Of a stretch of DNA of 64,000 bases, positions 8,566-17,481 are shown in pieces (the stretch's first letter is position 1; the number at the start of each line of letters is the position of its first letter). Below the pieces are notes generated by a model. It saw only the letters and a list, made by a program, of their open reading frames with translations, made no database searches and was not told the origin of the DNA. A program made the translations under genes and the position numbers. The DNA comes from Bradyrhizobium ottawaense (lineage in GTDB: Bacteria; Pseudomonadota; Alphaproteobacteria; Rhizobiales; Xanthobacteraceae): assembly GCF_900099825.1 (NCBI RefSeq), contig NZ_LT629693.1, forward strand, positions 4,227,001-4,291,000, written 5' to 3'.

Positions 8566-9337
8566 CTATTTTCCGCCGAGCACTTCGATCTGCCCCACCC
8601 GGAGCACCTCGACCCGTGGTCCTCCCCGCGACGAGACAAAGCCGCGGACCCGAATCCGTCGATTTTCGAGGGACTTAGGCGAAAGCCCGGCCGCCTCGAA
8701 CGCCGGGATCATGCGCCTTGAAATAGTCGCAGCAAAGTCCTGTGTCCAGTTCCGTCCGAAATTCAGGTAGGTCACAGACCCTGCCTGTCTTACGGACAGA
8801 ACCTTGCCCTCGACCACAGTGAAGCGCCCAATCCCTGCCAAAATATCGCCGGGACTTTCCGCGTTTTTTATGGCCGCGGGGGCGGACCAGATTCCTATTT
8901 TGGCCTTGATGGCATCGGCCTCGGCGGCGGCAAGGGTTCCGGCGCAATCCCTGTCGGCGACATCGGCGGAAAACAGCGCCTGGCCGCGGCGCAACAGTTC
9001 GCTCTGCACCGGCGTCTCTGCCAAAAAACACGAAGGCAGTCTGGCGGCCGTAACGATCCGGCGTGTCGTCCTCGCCGTGCAGCGTCACGTCGTGTCCGCC
9101 GATAACCGCCGCCAGCGCGGCTGTGCCTTTTGCCTTGTCGGTATCTGCCGGCTCAATCCCGGCCAGGCGGATCTCGCGGCCGTCGTCGAGGCGAAAGCTG
9201 CGCGCATCGATCACGGCGGCGACCCGGCCCTCGCCGAGGCTTGCGAACAGGCATCCGGCGGCGTGCGCCTGCCCGAGCGCGAACAGCGCCAGACACGCCG
9301 CGACAGGCGCCCGGCACGGCAAGGCCAACCCGGTCAT
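8566..9337 (-). pseudogene. Thermonuclease-like (SNase) exported protein, frameshifted
   Basis: An ATG at 9337 starts a protein with a signal peptide (ALFALGQAHAAG) and an SNase-like segment VAAVIDARSFRLDDGREIRLAGIEPADTD, continuing to DRYGRQTAFVFF. There the frame runs into unrelated sequence, while the true continuation (LAETPVQSELLRRGQALFSAD ... VGQIEVLGGK) is in another frame that reaches the stop at 8566. The break is at a run of six A on the plus strand (9023-9028); five would restore one reading frame of about 256 codons. It could be a real pseudogene, a sequencing error or slippage. Confidence 0.8.
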
Positions 9338-9418
9338 GACGTACCTCGCAATCCCGCCTGTCCTGTATGCTTGCGGTCAATGTTACTGCTATCCGAAAAA
9401 ACCGCGGAGGGGGAGACG

Positions 9419-9832
9419 ATGGAAATCAACGGCGTCGCGCATATTTTTCTGACCGCCTCGAATTTCGAGCGGTCGCGGGAATTCTATCGCAAGCTGCTGC
9501 CGTTTCTCGGGCTCAAGCCGGTGATCGATACCGAAACGACATATTACTGCGTCGGCGGCCGCACCGCGGTCGGCATCAGCGCGCCGTCGCCCGAGTACGC
9601 GGGCGCAGCCTTCGAGCAACAGCGCGTCGGCCTGCACCACCTGTGTTTTCGCGCCCGCGAGCGCGCCGACATCGACGAGCTGCATGCTTTTTTGAAGACG
9701 CTCGGCACCAGCATCATTCGCGCGCCGCGCGAAGATCAATGGGCACCGGGATATTATTCGATCCTGTTCGAGGATCCCGATGGTATCCGGCTCGAGGTCA
9801 ATCATGTGCCGGGGAAGGGGCTGTTGACGTAG
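9419..9832 (+). CDS. VOC (glyoxalase/dioxygenase-fold) family protein
   Basis: This 137-residue single-module VOC protein starts at ATG 9419 behind a strong GGAGGGGGA ribosome site. It opens with INGVAHIFLTASNFERSREFYRKLL and closes with YYSILFEDPDGIRLEVNHVPG, the two beta-alpha-beta-beta-beta halves that place metal ligands (His8 and a late Glu). Such proteins act as glyoxalases, epimerases or resistance proteins; the substrate cannot be read from the sequence. It stands alone between the nuclease gene and a palindromic repeat. Confidence 0.8.
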   Translation: MEINGVAHIFLTASNFERSREFYRKLLPFLGLKPVIDTETTYYCVGGRTAVGISAPSPEYAGAAFEQQRVGLHHLCFRARERADIDELHAFLKTLGTSIIRAPREDQWAPGYYSILFEDPDGIRLEVNHVPGKGLLT

Positions 9833-9834
9833 TT

Positions 9835-9917
9835 CGTAGGATGGGTGGAGCGCAGCGATACCCATCAATTGCTACGCGTGAAGTCGATGGGTATCGCTGC
9901 GCTCCACCCATCCTACG
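9835..9917. repeat. Intergenic palindrome, CGTAGGATGGGTGGAGCGC type
   Basis: Arms of about 34 bases (CGTAGGATGGGTGGAGCGCA... and its inverse) flank AATTGCTACGCGTGAAGTC-like spacer. It fills the gap before the periplasmic binding protein gene. Confidence 0.85.
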
Positions 9918-10051
9918 GATCATTCCGCTTAGCGGAAAAACACCGTTCGCGCGCATCGCCTTCACGCCTTGCCGCTGTGGGTGCCATGCGGCATGATCGC
10001 GCCGAAATTCAAAGCTGCAGGCAATGCAGCAAGTCATACAGGGAGGCCTCG

Positions 10052-11257
10052 ATGAAGCGGGTTGTGACAGGCATTTTCGCCGCCGCGTTGGCGATGTCGG
10101 CGACCTCGGCACTGGCGCAAGCCAAGCCGCCGCTCAAGCTCGGCGGCATCCTTGATATGTCGAGCCTTTACGCGGATATTACCGGCCCGGGTTCCGAGAT
10201 GGCCGCGAAAATGGCGGCCGAGGATTTCGGCGGCGAAGTGCTCGGCCGCAAGATCGAGATCATCGCGGCCGATCACCAGAACAAGGCGGATCTGGCCGCC
10301 AACATCGCCCGCGACATGCTCGACAACCAGGGCGTCGAGATGATCTTCGACGTCGCGGCGTCCGCGACCGCGCTTGCGGCCGGCGAGATCGCGAAGGCGC
10401 GCAACAAGATCATCATGTTCAACGGGCCCGGGTCGATCCGGCTCTCCAACGAAGCCTGCGGCCCCTACACCGTGCACTATGTGTTCGATACGTTCGGCCA
10501 GGCCAATGTGACCGGTCTCGCCGCCGTCAAGAACGGCCTCGACAGCTGGTTCTTCCTGACCGCCGACTATGCGTTCGGTCAGGATCTCGAAAAGGACACC
10601 GCCAACGTCGTGACCAAATCCGGCGGCAAGGTGCTGGGCAGCGTGCGGCACCCGCTCAATACGTCCGACTTCTCTTCCTTCCTGCTGCAGGCGCAGGCCT
10701 CCAAGGCCAAGGTGATCGGGCTTGCCAATGCCGGCGGCGATACCGTCAACGCCATCAAGCAGGCGGCCGAGTTCGGCCTGATGAAGGGCGGCCAGAAAGT
10801 GGCACCCTTGCTCGCCTTCGTCACCGATATCGACAGCATCGGTCTCGAAACCGCGCAGGGGCTGTTGCTGTCGGAAGCCTTCTACTGGGACCTCAACGAC
10901 GACACCCGCGCGTTCTCAAAGCGTTTCATGGAGCGCGTCAAGCGCGTGCCGACCTCGGCGCAGGCCGGCGTGTATTCGTCCGTGACGCATTACCTCAAGG
11001 CGGTGAAGGCGGCAGGCACCACCGATTCCGCCGCGGTCATGAAGCTCATGAAGGATACTCCGATCAACGACATGTTCGCCAAGAACGGCCGGATTCGCGA
11101 GGACGGCCGCATGGTGCACGACATGTACCTGTTCGAGGTCAAGAAGCCATCGGAGTCCAAGGCGCGTTGGGACGACTACAAGCTGCTCGCGACCATTCCC
11201 GGCAACGAGGCGTTCCAGTCGCTGGAACTGTCGCGTTGTCCGCTGGTGAAGAAATAA
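10052..11257 (+). CDS. ABC transporter substrate-binding protein (Leu/Ile/Val type)
   Basis: This 401-residue periplasmic type-I binding protein starts at ATG 10052 behind GGGAGG. A signal peptide runs to ALAQA (about residue 23). PLKLGGILDMSSLYADITGPGSEMAAKMAAEDFGG is the usual first strand-helix of Peripla_BP_6. No permease or ATPase genes are adjacent, so it is an orphan binding protein that may feed a transporter elsewhere. The following crotonase suggests the ligand is an organic acid or aromatic acid rather than an amino acid, which is inference. Confidence 0.85.
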   Translation: MKRVVTGIFAAALAMSATSALAQAKPPLKLGGILDMSSLYADITGPGSEMAAKMAAEDFGGEVLGRKIEIIAADHQNKADLAANIARDMLDNQGVEMIFDVAASATALAAGEIAKARNKIIMFNGPGSIRLSNEACGPYTVHYVFDTFGQANVTGLAAVKNGLDSWFFLTADYAFGQDLEKDTANVVTKSGGKVLGSVRHPLNTSDFSSFLLQAQASKAKVIGLANAGGDTVNAIKQAAEFGLMKGGQKVAPLLAFVTDIDSIGLETAQGLLLSEAFYWDLNDDTRAFSKRFMERVKRVPTSAQAGVYSSVTHYLKAVKAAGTTDSAAVMKLMKDTPINDMFAKNGRIREDGRMVHDMYLFEVKKPSESKARWDDYKLLATIPGNEAFQSLELSRCPLVKK

Positions 11258-11290
11258 TGGAGATGGCGCGAAAGCGCAAAATATAAACGC

Positions 11291-11373
11291 CGTCATTCCG
11301 GGATGGTCCGCAGGACCAGACCCGGAATCTCGAGATTCCGGGTTCGATGCTTTCGCATCGCCCCGGAATGACG
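11291..11373. repeat. Intergenic palindrome, CGTCATTCCGGGATGG type
   Basis: Outer arms CGTCATTCCGG/CCGGAATGACG enclose a perfect 22-base palindrome centred on CTCGAG. A copy in opposite orientation is at 60376-60455. Confidence 0.85.
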
Positions 11374-11409
11374 GAGAGGCAATCAACAACAACCAAGAAA
11401 GAACAACAC

Positions 11410-12204
11410 ATGAGCGCAAATGAAATCGTTCTCCAGAATCTCGATCACGGCCTGCTCACCATCACCATGAACCGTCCCGACCGGCGCAACGCGCTCAATC
11501 CCGACATGACGCTCGGGCTGGTGGCGGCGGCGCGGCGGGCGGCGGAGGATCATGAGGTGCGCGCGGTGCTGCTCAAGGGCGCCGGCGGCACCTTCTGCGT
11601 CGGCGGTGACGTCAAGTCGATGGCGGAGGGGCGGGCGCCGCTGCCGTTCGAAGCCAAGATGACCAATCTGCGCCGCGGCATGGAAGTCTCGCGTATCCTG
11701 CACCAGATGCAGAAGCCGGTGGTGGCGCAGGTCGACGGCGCTGCCGCCGGCGCCGGCCTCTCGATCGCGCTGTCCTGCGACCTGCGCGTCGCCAGCGCCT
11801 CCTGCAAGATCACCACCGCGTTCGCAAAAGTCGGTCTCTCCGGTGACTACGGCGGGACGTATTTTCTCACCCAGTTGCTCGGCAGCGCCAAAGCGCGCGA
11901 GCTCTATCTGTTGTCGCCGGTGCTGACGGCGCAGGAGGCGCTCGCGCTCGGCATGGTGACCAAGGTGGTGCCGGATGCCGAAGTGGGCGCGGCGGCGCAT
12001 GAGCTTGCGATGTCGCTGGCGCAGGGACCGTCGGTGACGCTCGGCTATATCAAGCGCAACATCAACAATGCCGAGACCATGTCGCTGGAGGAATGTTTCG
12101 ACGGCGAGGCGATCCATCACTCGCGCTCGGGCGAGACCGCCGACCACAAGGAAGCGGCGAAAGCGTTCGTGGAGAAGCGCAAGCCCGCCTTCTTAGGCCA
12201 TTGA
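11410..12204 (+). CDS. Enoyl-CoA hydratase/isomerase family protein, PaaG-like
   Basis: This 264-residue crotonase-fold enzyme acts on acyl-CoA thioesters in the cytoplasm. The oxyanion-hole loops are GTFCVGGDVKSM (about 66-77) and QVDGAAAGAGLSIALSCD (about 110-127). The catalytic loop reads FAKVGLSGDYGGTY, so only one acidic residue (Asp) stands where classical hydratases have two Glu; that pattern is seen in isomerase members such as PaaG. It is followed after 2 bases by a VOC gene, so the two are probably one transcript. Confidence 0.85.
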   Translation: MSANEIVLQNLDHGLLTITMNRPDRRNALNPDMTLGLVAAARRAAEDHEVRAVLLKGAGGTFCVGGDVKSMAEGRAPLPFEAKMTNLRRGMEVSRILHQMQKPVVAQVDGAAAGAGLSIALSCDLRVASASCKITTAFAKVGLSGDYGGTYFLTQLLGSAKARELYLLSPVLTAQEALALGMVTKVVPDAEVGAAAHELAMSLAQGPSVTLGYIKRNINNAETMSLEECFDGEAIHHSRSGETADHKEAAKAFVEKRKPAFLGH

Positions 12205-12206
12205 AA

Positions 12207-12989
12207 ATGGCCGAGGCCGCTGACATGACTTCGTACCTCAGGCTGCGTCAGATCTGCCTGGTGGCGCCGCATCTGGAGCCCGTGATCTCGGATATAGCCG
12301 GGATCATGGGGCTCAAGGTCTGCTACCGCGACGGCAACGTCGCCAAATACGGCCTGGAGAATGCGCTGCTCCCGGTCGATACCATCTTGCTGGAAGTGGT
12401 GGCGCCGACGCAACAAGGCACCGCGGCAGGCCGTTTCCTCGACAAGACCGGCGGCCGCGGCGGCTATATGGCGATCTTCTGCTGCGACGATCCCGATGCC
12501 CGCGGCAAGCACGCCAACGGCATCGGCGTGCGCACCGCGAACGTGATCACGCACGCGCCGTATCACGGCGTGCAATTGCACCCGCGCGATTGCCGCGCCG
12601 CCTTCATCGAGTTCAACCACTCCGATGGCAGCGACGATATTCTGGGCGTCTATCCGCCCGCCGGTCCCGACTGGCAGAAATCGATCGCCAAGGACGTGAC
12701 GCAGGCGTTGACGGAAGTCGAGATGCAGAGCCCGGATCCGCTGGGGCTGGCCGAGCACTGGGGCAGGGTCACGGGCATCGCCGTCAGCAAGGGTAGTGGT
12801 GGCGAACCCGAATTGAAGTTGCCCAATGCCAGCTTTCGCTTCGTCAAGGGTGCCAGCGACCTGATGAGCGGGCTGACGTTCAAGGTCGCCGATGTCGCCA
12901 AGGTGCGCGAAGCGGCCAGGGCGAAGGGCTGCAAAGTGTCCGGCGACGGCTTCGATCTGTGTGGTGTGAGGTTTACGCTTTCGGCGTAA
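12207..12989 (+). CDS. Two-domain VOC family protein
   Basis: This 260-residue protein begins two bases after the crotonase stop. ATG 12207 is used; ATG 12225 is also possible. YLRLRQICLVAPHLEPVISDIAGIMGLKVCYRD is the start of a glyoxalase/bleomycin-resistance-fold module, and HWGRVTGIAVSK near residue 180 looks like a second half. Coupling to an acyl-CoA enzyme suggests a ring-cleavage or epimerase-like role, but no specific reaction can be assigned. Confidence 0.7.
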   Translation: MAEAADMTSYLRLRQICLVAPHLEPVISDIAGIMGLKVCYRDGNVAKYGLENALLPVDTILLEVVAPTQQGTAAGRFLDKTGGRGGYMAIFCCDDPDARGKHANGIGVRTANVITHAPYHGVQLHPRDCRAAFIEFNHSDGSDDILGVYPPAGPDWQKSIAKDVTQALTEVEMQSPDPLGLAEHWGRVTGIAVSKGSGGEPELKLPNASFRFVKGASDLMSGLTFKVADVAKVREAARAKGCKVSGDGFDLCGVRFTLSA

Positions 12990-12994
12990 CGGGT

Positions 12995-13129
12995 GTCGTC
13001 CCTGCGAACGCCGATGTGCAATTGCACATCGGGGGACCCATACCGCGTGATCTGTCGATGATGTGCGGCTGAGATCATTCGCACGACGACTGCCGCGGCG
13101 TATGGGTCCCGGCTCAAGGCCGGGACGAC
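12995..13129. repeat. Composite intergenic palindrome between convergent genes
   Basis: GTCGTCCCTGCG... and ...GGCCGGGACGAC are the outer arms, with ACCCATACCGCG/CGCGGCGTATGGGT inside. It separates the plus-strand VOC gene from the minus-strand crotonase and could act as a two-way transcription stop. Confidence 0.7.
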
Positions 13130-13151
13130 ATGTTGAGAGGTCTGTGCGAGC

Positions 13152-13952
13152 CTACCTTCCCTTGAAATTCGCGACGCGGCGTTCGGAGGTGGCTTTGACG
13201 CCTTCCTTGAAGTCTTCGGTGGAGCGCAGCTTGTTCTGCTCGACAAGTTCGTGGTTGGTCGCGGCGAGCACGCGGTCGGCGAGGCCGGCGCGCATGGTGG
13301 CGCGGGTCGAGATCAGGCCGAGCGGCGAACATTCGGCGATCTCGGCCGCGAGCTTCATCGCCTCGGCGCGCACCTGATCCTGCGGCACGCAGACATTGGC
13401 AAGGCCCATCCGGGTGGCTTCCTCGCCGGTGACGCGGCGGCTGGTGTAGAAAATCAGCTCCGCATTGTTCTTGCCGACCAGTTCGGGAAGCGTCGCGGTG
13501 AGACCGAAGCCCGGATGGAAGCCGAGCTTGGTGAAGTTGGCGGCAAAGCGCGCTTCCGGGCAGGTGACGCGGAAGTCCGCCGAAACCGCGAGGCCGAGAC
13601 CGCCGCCGATGGCGGCACCATGCACGGCTGCGACGATCGGCTTCTTGTTGCGGAAGATGCGCACGGCCTGGACGTAGAGATGGTTGATCGGCAGGTTGGC
13701 GGCCGGATCCTTTTTCGACTCCGCTTCCTGCTCCTGCCGCTTCGGATCGGAGAAATCGGCGCCGGCGCAGAACGCCTTGCCCTGCGCTGCCAGCACCGTG
13801 GCGCGGATTTCGACATCCTTGTCGAATTCTTCCAGCGCATCGGCGATCTGGTTGATCAGCGCGACGTCGAAGAAGTTCAACGGCGGCTTGCGGATCTCGA
13901 TCAGGCCGACATGACCATGCTTCTCGACGCCGATATCAGTGTACTTGCTCAT
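13152..13952 (-). CDS. Enoyl-CoA hydratase/isomerase family protein
   Basis: This 266-residue crotonase homologue starts at ATG 13952 (MSKYTDIGVEKHGHVGLIEI). Oxyanion-hole loops are KAFCAGADFSD and AVHGAAIGGGLGLAVSADFRV. The loop that should carry catalytic acid reads FTKLGFHPGFGLTATLPELVG and has no Glu or Asp, so it may not be a simple hydratase. It lies directly downstream of an acyl-CoA dehydrogenase pair on the same strand with a 40-base gap, suggesting one operon for beta-oxidation-like breakdown of an unusual acyl-CoA. Confidence 0.85.
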   Translation of the reverse strand: MSKYTDIGVEKHGHVGLIEIRKPPLNFFDVALINQIADALEEFDKDVEIRATVLAAQGKAFCAGADFSDPKRQEQEAESKKDPAANLPINHLYVQAVRIFRNKKPIVAAVHGAAIGGGLGLAVSADFRVTCPEARFAANFTKLGFHPGFGLTATLPELVGKNNAELIFYTSRRVTGEEATRMGLANVCVPQDQVRAEAMKLAAEIAECSPLGLISTRATMRAGLADRVLAATNHELVEQNKLRSTEDFKEGVKATSERRVANFKGR

Positions 13953-13992
13953 TGGGTTTCCTCGTTGATTTGATCTAAAGCGTGGCCCGCGC

Positions 13993-15153
13993 TTAGCGCA
14001 GACCAAGCCCGCGGGCGATGATGCCGCGCAGTACTTCGGTGGTGCCGCCCTGGATCGTCAGCTTCGGCGCGGTTTTGATCGCGAACGACAATTGATCTTC
14101 CAGCGTCTCGCGGTTGGTGGCGGTTTCCTCGACGAACGCCGCCAGGTCGCGGACGCGATGCGGCAGCGCCTGCTCCCACACGGTGCCGATGTCCTTGACG
14201 ATCGAGGCTTCCACCACCGGCTCCTTGCCGGCCTGCAGCATGCCAGCCACCGACACCGACATGCGGCGCATGGTGTGCAACTGCGCGACCAGGCGGCCGA
14301 TGCCCTCGGCGCTGCGGGTGTCCGGATTCTTGCCGACCGCGCGAACCAGTTCGGTCAGCACGTAGTAGGTTTCCAGAAAACGTTCCGGTCCCGAACGCTC
14401 ATAGGCGAGCTCGCTCGTCGCCTGCTTCCAGGCTCCGTCGACTTCGCCGAGCACGTGATCGTCGGGCACGAAATGGTCGGTGAAGACGACTTCGTTGAAT
14501 TCGTATTGTCCGGTGATCTGGCCGATCGGGTTCACCTCGATGCCCGGCTGCTTCATCTTGACCAAAAACTGGGTCAGGCCGTGGCGGCGGTTTTCCTTGG
14601 TCGGCGGCGAGGTGCGGAAGATCGCGATCATGTAGTCGGCGATATGGGCCGAGGAGGTCCAGATCTTGGTGCCGTTGATCAGGTAGCCGCCATCGGTCTT
14701 GGTGGCGCGGGTTTTCGCCGCGAACAGGTCCGAGCCGGAATTAGGCTCGCTCATGCCGATCGCAAAGCAGACCTCGCCGCGGCAGATCCGCGGCAGGATG
14801 TCCATCTTGATGTTCTCGGGCGCGTATTTCAAAAGCACCGGGCCGCTCTGGCGGTCGGCGACGAAGAAACGCCGCGTCGGTGCGTTGGCGACGCGCATTT
14901 CCTCGGTCACGACATAACGCTCGAGGAACGAGCGCTCGTGGCCGCCATACTTCTTCGGCCAGGTCATGCCGAGCCAGCCCTTGGCGCCGACCTTGCGGGA
15001 AAATTCCGGCACGTCGGTGTCTTCGCGGTTGGGCTTGTGCGGATCGAAGGTGCCGGCGGCGATTTCCTCGGCGAGGAACGCGCGCACTTCCTTGCGCAAC
15101 TGTTCGCATTCGGGCGGCAGGCGGATCGGATCGAAACGGAGGGCTGCGGTCAT
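13993..15153 (-). CDS. Acyl-CoA dehydrogenase, large-type subunit
   Basis: This 386-residue flavoprotein has CFAIGMSEPNSGSDL (FAD/substrate loop), KIWTSSAHIADYMI and a C-terminal IQGGTTEVLRGIIARGLGL. The usual YEGT base is absent; the likely catalytic Glu lies in SELAYERSGPE near residue 250, as in isovaleryl-CoA and FadE26-type enzymes. Together with the next gene upstream it resembles two-subunit acyl-CoA dehydrogenases such as PimC/PimD or ChsE4/ChsE5. It transfers electrons to ETF in the cytoplasm. The substrate is unknown. Confidence 0.88.
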   Translation of the reverse strand: MTAALRFDPIRLPPECEQLRKEVRAFLAEEIAAGTFDPHKPNREDTDVPEFSRKVGAKGWLGMTWPKKYGGHERSFLERYVVTEEMRVANAPTRRFFVADRQSGPVLLKYAPENIKMDILPRICRGEVCFAIGMSEPNSGSDLFAAKTRATKTDGGYLINGTKIWTSSAHIADYMIAIFRTSPPTKENRRHGLTQFLVKMKQPGIEVNPIGQITGQYEFNEVVFTDHFVPDDHVLGEVDGAWKQATSELAYERSGPERFLETYYVLTELVRAVGKNPDTRSAEGIGRLVAQLHTMRRMSVSVAGMLQAGKEPVVEASIVKDIGTVWEQALPHRVRDLAAFVEETATNRETLEDQLSFAIKTAPKLTIQGGTTEVLRGIIARGLGLR

Positions 15154-15192
15154 GGAATGATCTCGACTTTGATGCAGGCAAACGGGTGTGAA

Positions 15193-16269
15193 TCAGCGCG
15201 AGGCGACCAGCGGCCACAATTCGTCAGCGCCGCGGTTGGCCACAAGCTTGCCGAGCTCGACCGCCCAGTAGCTCTCGGAGCCGAAATCGTCGCGCCACGC
15301 CAGCGCGCGCAACGAATAGCGATGCAGGATGTGCTCGATGGTGAAACCGATCGCGCCATGCACCTGATGGGCAATGCCGCCGCCCTTTTCGGCCGCCTCC
15401 GAACAGCGGATCTTTGCCGCGGCCGCTTCGAGAAATACCTCGTCGTTGAACGCGGTGGCGTTGGCGATGGCATCCGCGGCTGACGTCGCCGCCGCCAATG
15501 CCGCCGCCGACTCGCCGGCCAGCCGCGCCAGATTGTGCTGCACCGCCTGGAATTTCGAGATCTTCTTCTCGAACGCGACGCGCTCGTTGGAATAGCGCAC
15601 GGAAATTTCCAGCATCGATTCCAGCGCGCCCGCGATCTGCAGGGACCGTGCGACGCCGCCCATCAGCATCAACTGGGTCTGATCGAAACCCTTCGGCGCG
15701 GGCTTGATCGCGACCGGCTGAACCTTGTCGAGCGTCACGGTATCGGAATGGTCGCCGCCGAGACCGATGCCGGCTTCGATCCGGCACTTGCCGGCCTCGA
15801 CCAGCGCGATCTGGAGGCCCGCAATACCGCTGGCCAGCACCGCGATGTGCTTTGCGGCCTTGGCGAACGGCACGCCGCGGGCTTTGCCCGACAGGCTGCC
15901 ATCGCTGTTGACGGTGATGCGGTCCTTCGGGCTTGCGGGAGCGACCGTCATTTCGCCGTCGGGCGAGGAAATCTTGGCCTGCGCCAACAGCCAGCCCGCC
16001 AGCATGGTTTCGGCGAGCGGCACGGCGACCGCGAAACGTCCGGCGGCGCTCAGCACGCCAAAACCTTCGGCGAGGCTTGCACCCGAGCCGCCGCAATCTT
16101 CCGGCACCCAGGCCAGCGGCAGGCCGGCTTCGGTCAGTGCCTTCCAGAGCGGGGCTTGCCACGCGTCCTTCTTGTCGCGATTGATGGTTTGGGCATCGGC
16201 CAGATCGGCGAAAATCTTTTCCGCGGTCTCGGCAACAATGTTCTCACTCTCCGCCACAGCGTTCCTCAT
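15193..16269 (-). CDS. Acyl-CoA dehydrogenase, small-type partner subunit
   Basis: This 358-residue acyl-CoA dehydrogenase homologue starts at ATG 16269. It keeps the YSNERVAFEKKISKFQAVQHNLARLA and GGIAHQVHGAIGFTIEHILHRYS segments but is shorter and more diverged in the N-terminal half (WVPEDCGGSGASLAEGFGVLSAAGR). Such members usually pair with a larger catalytic subunit in an alpha2-beta2 enzyme. Its position 39 bases upstream of the large-type gene on the same strand supports pairing. No regulator is adjacent. Confidence 0.82.
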   Translation of the reverse strand: MRNAVAESENIVAETAEKIFADLADAQTINRDKKDAWQAPLWKALTEAGLPLAWVPEDCGGSGASLAEGFGVLSAAGRFAVAVPLAETMLAGWLLAQAKISSPDGEMTVAPASPKDRITVNSDGSLSGKARGVPFAKAAKHIAVLASGIAGLQIALVEAGKCRIEAGIGLGGDHSDTVTLDKVQPVAIKPAPKGFDQTQLMLMGGVARSLQIAGALESMLEISVRYSNERVAFEKKISKFQAVQHNLARLAGESAAALAAATSAADAIANATAFNDEVFLEAAAAKIRCSEAAEKGGGIAHQVHGAIGFTIEHILHRYSLRALAWRDDFGSESYWAVELGKLVANRGADELWPLVASR

Positions 16270-16544
16270 TTTGATTGGCACAGTTCCGGCCCGGCTTTTC
16301 GCCAGGTCCCGGTTGATGTCTCGGTGCGATCTTTTCTTGCGCTTTATGATGGGCAAAAGCCATAGCCCTGACAAGCGCTGTCCGCAGAGCCGCCTGCGAG
16401 GGCGGCATGAAGCCCGTCAGGCAAAGACTAAATTCCGCGCAATGGATTTTCGCGGATTTGCAGGCACTTTGCCGCACGATATGCTAGGCCCGGAGCCACC
16501 AGCGGGCCGTTCAAAACAGCTCACAACAACAAGAGGAAATGCGG

Positions 16545-17327
16545 ATGTCGAAGGATGGTTTGTGCGCGATCGTGACCGGTTCTGCTTCGGGTCTGGGGGC
16601 AGCGACCGCGGCCATCCTGGCCAAGGGCGGCGCGCGCATCGTGGTCAATTATTCCAGCAGCAAGGCCGAGGCCGAAGCGACCGCCGATCTCTGCCGCAAG
16701 GCCGGCGCCGAAGTCGTCGTGGTGCAGGGCGACGTTTCGCGCGACGAGGATTGCAAGAAGATCGCGGCGGCCGCCGCCGCGTGGGGCGGTCTCGACGTGC
16801 TGATCAACAATGCCGGCACCACCAAGCATGTGCCGCACGGCGATATGGACGGCCTGACGGCGGAAGATTTCCAGCGCATCTATGCTGTCAACACCATTGG
16901 CCCGTTTCAGATGATCCGCGCCGCGCGCGCGCAGCTTGAGGCGGGCGCGAAAGCGTCGGGACGGCCGTCCGCCGTGGTCAACGTGTCGTCGGTTGCCGGC
17001 ATCTCCGGCGGCGGTTCGTCGGTCGCTTATGCTGCCAGTAAAGGCGCGCTCAACACCATCACGCAATCGCTGGCCCGTGCGCTGGCGCCCTTGATCCGCG
17101 TCAACACGGTGTGCCCCGGCTATATCGATACGCCCTGGTTCACCAAGGGCCGCGGCGAGGCCGGCGCCAAGGCGGTGCGCGATGCCGTGGTGGCGAAGGT
17201 GCCGCTGAAGGTGGCGTCAACGGCGGATGACATCGCGCAACTGGTGTGCTTCCTCGCCTCGCCGGCGTCGAGCAACATGACCGGTGAATTCGTGCGCATG
17301 GATGCGGGAATGCATCTGGTGCTGTGA
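16545..17327 (+). CDS. SDR family NAD(P)-dependent oxidoreductase
   Basis: This classical short-chain dehydrogenase has TGSASGLG (cofactor, residues 12-19), NNAG (about 89-92), the catalytic Ser in VNVSSVAG, YAASKG with Tyr and Lys, and PGYIDTPWF. It is about 260 residues. Two ATGs are close; 16545 has AGAGGAA at good spacing, while 16539 would place it too near. It is divergent from the acyl-CoA dehydrogenase pair, so the gap 16270-16544 probably holds promoters for both. It may oxidise a hydroxyacyl intermediate of that pathway; this is inferred from position. Confidence 0.87.
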   Translation: MSKDGLCAIVTGSASGLGAATAAILAKGGARIVVNYSSSKAEAEATADLCRKAGAEVVVVQGDVSRDEDCKKIAAAAAAWGGLDVLINNAGTTKHVPHGDMDGLTAEDFQRIYAVNTIGPFQMIRAARAQLEAGAKASGRPSAVVNVSSVAGISGGGSSVAYAASKGALNTITQSLARALAPLIRVNTVCPGYIDTPWFTKGRGEAGAKAVRDAVVAKVPLKVASTADDIAQLVCFLASPASSNMTGEFVRMDAGMHLVL

Positions 17328-17352
17328 GCTGTCATCGCGAGGAGCGCGACTC

Positions 17353-17475
17353 GTAGGGTGGGCAAAGCCAACGGGTCGCGCGAATGCGCGCCCGATGACA
17401 GGCTCCGCGTGCCCACCGCCTCGTCTTCGGAAGACCATGGTGGGCACGGCGCGAAGAGCGCCTTTGCCCACCCTA
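17353..17475. repeat. Intergenic palindrome, GTAGGGTGGGCAAAG type
   Basis: GTAGGGTGGGCAAAG and CTTTGCCCACCCTA are the ends, with internal GTGCCCACC/GGTGGGCAC arms. It is a variant of the 6954-7048 element and separates convergent genes. Confidence 0.8.
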
Positions 17476-17481
17476 TGATCT

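Noticed and set aside
14092..15483. Plus-strand frame opposite the acyl-CoA dehydrogenases
   Set aside because: It runs across the gap between two well-supported minus-strand genes and has no recognisable motifs.
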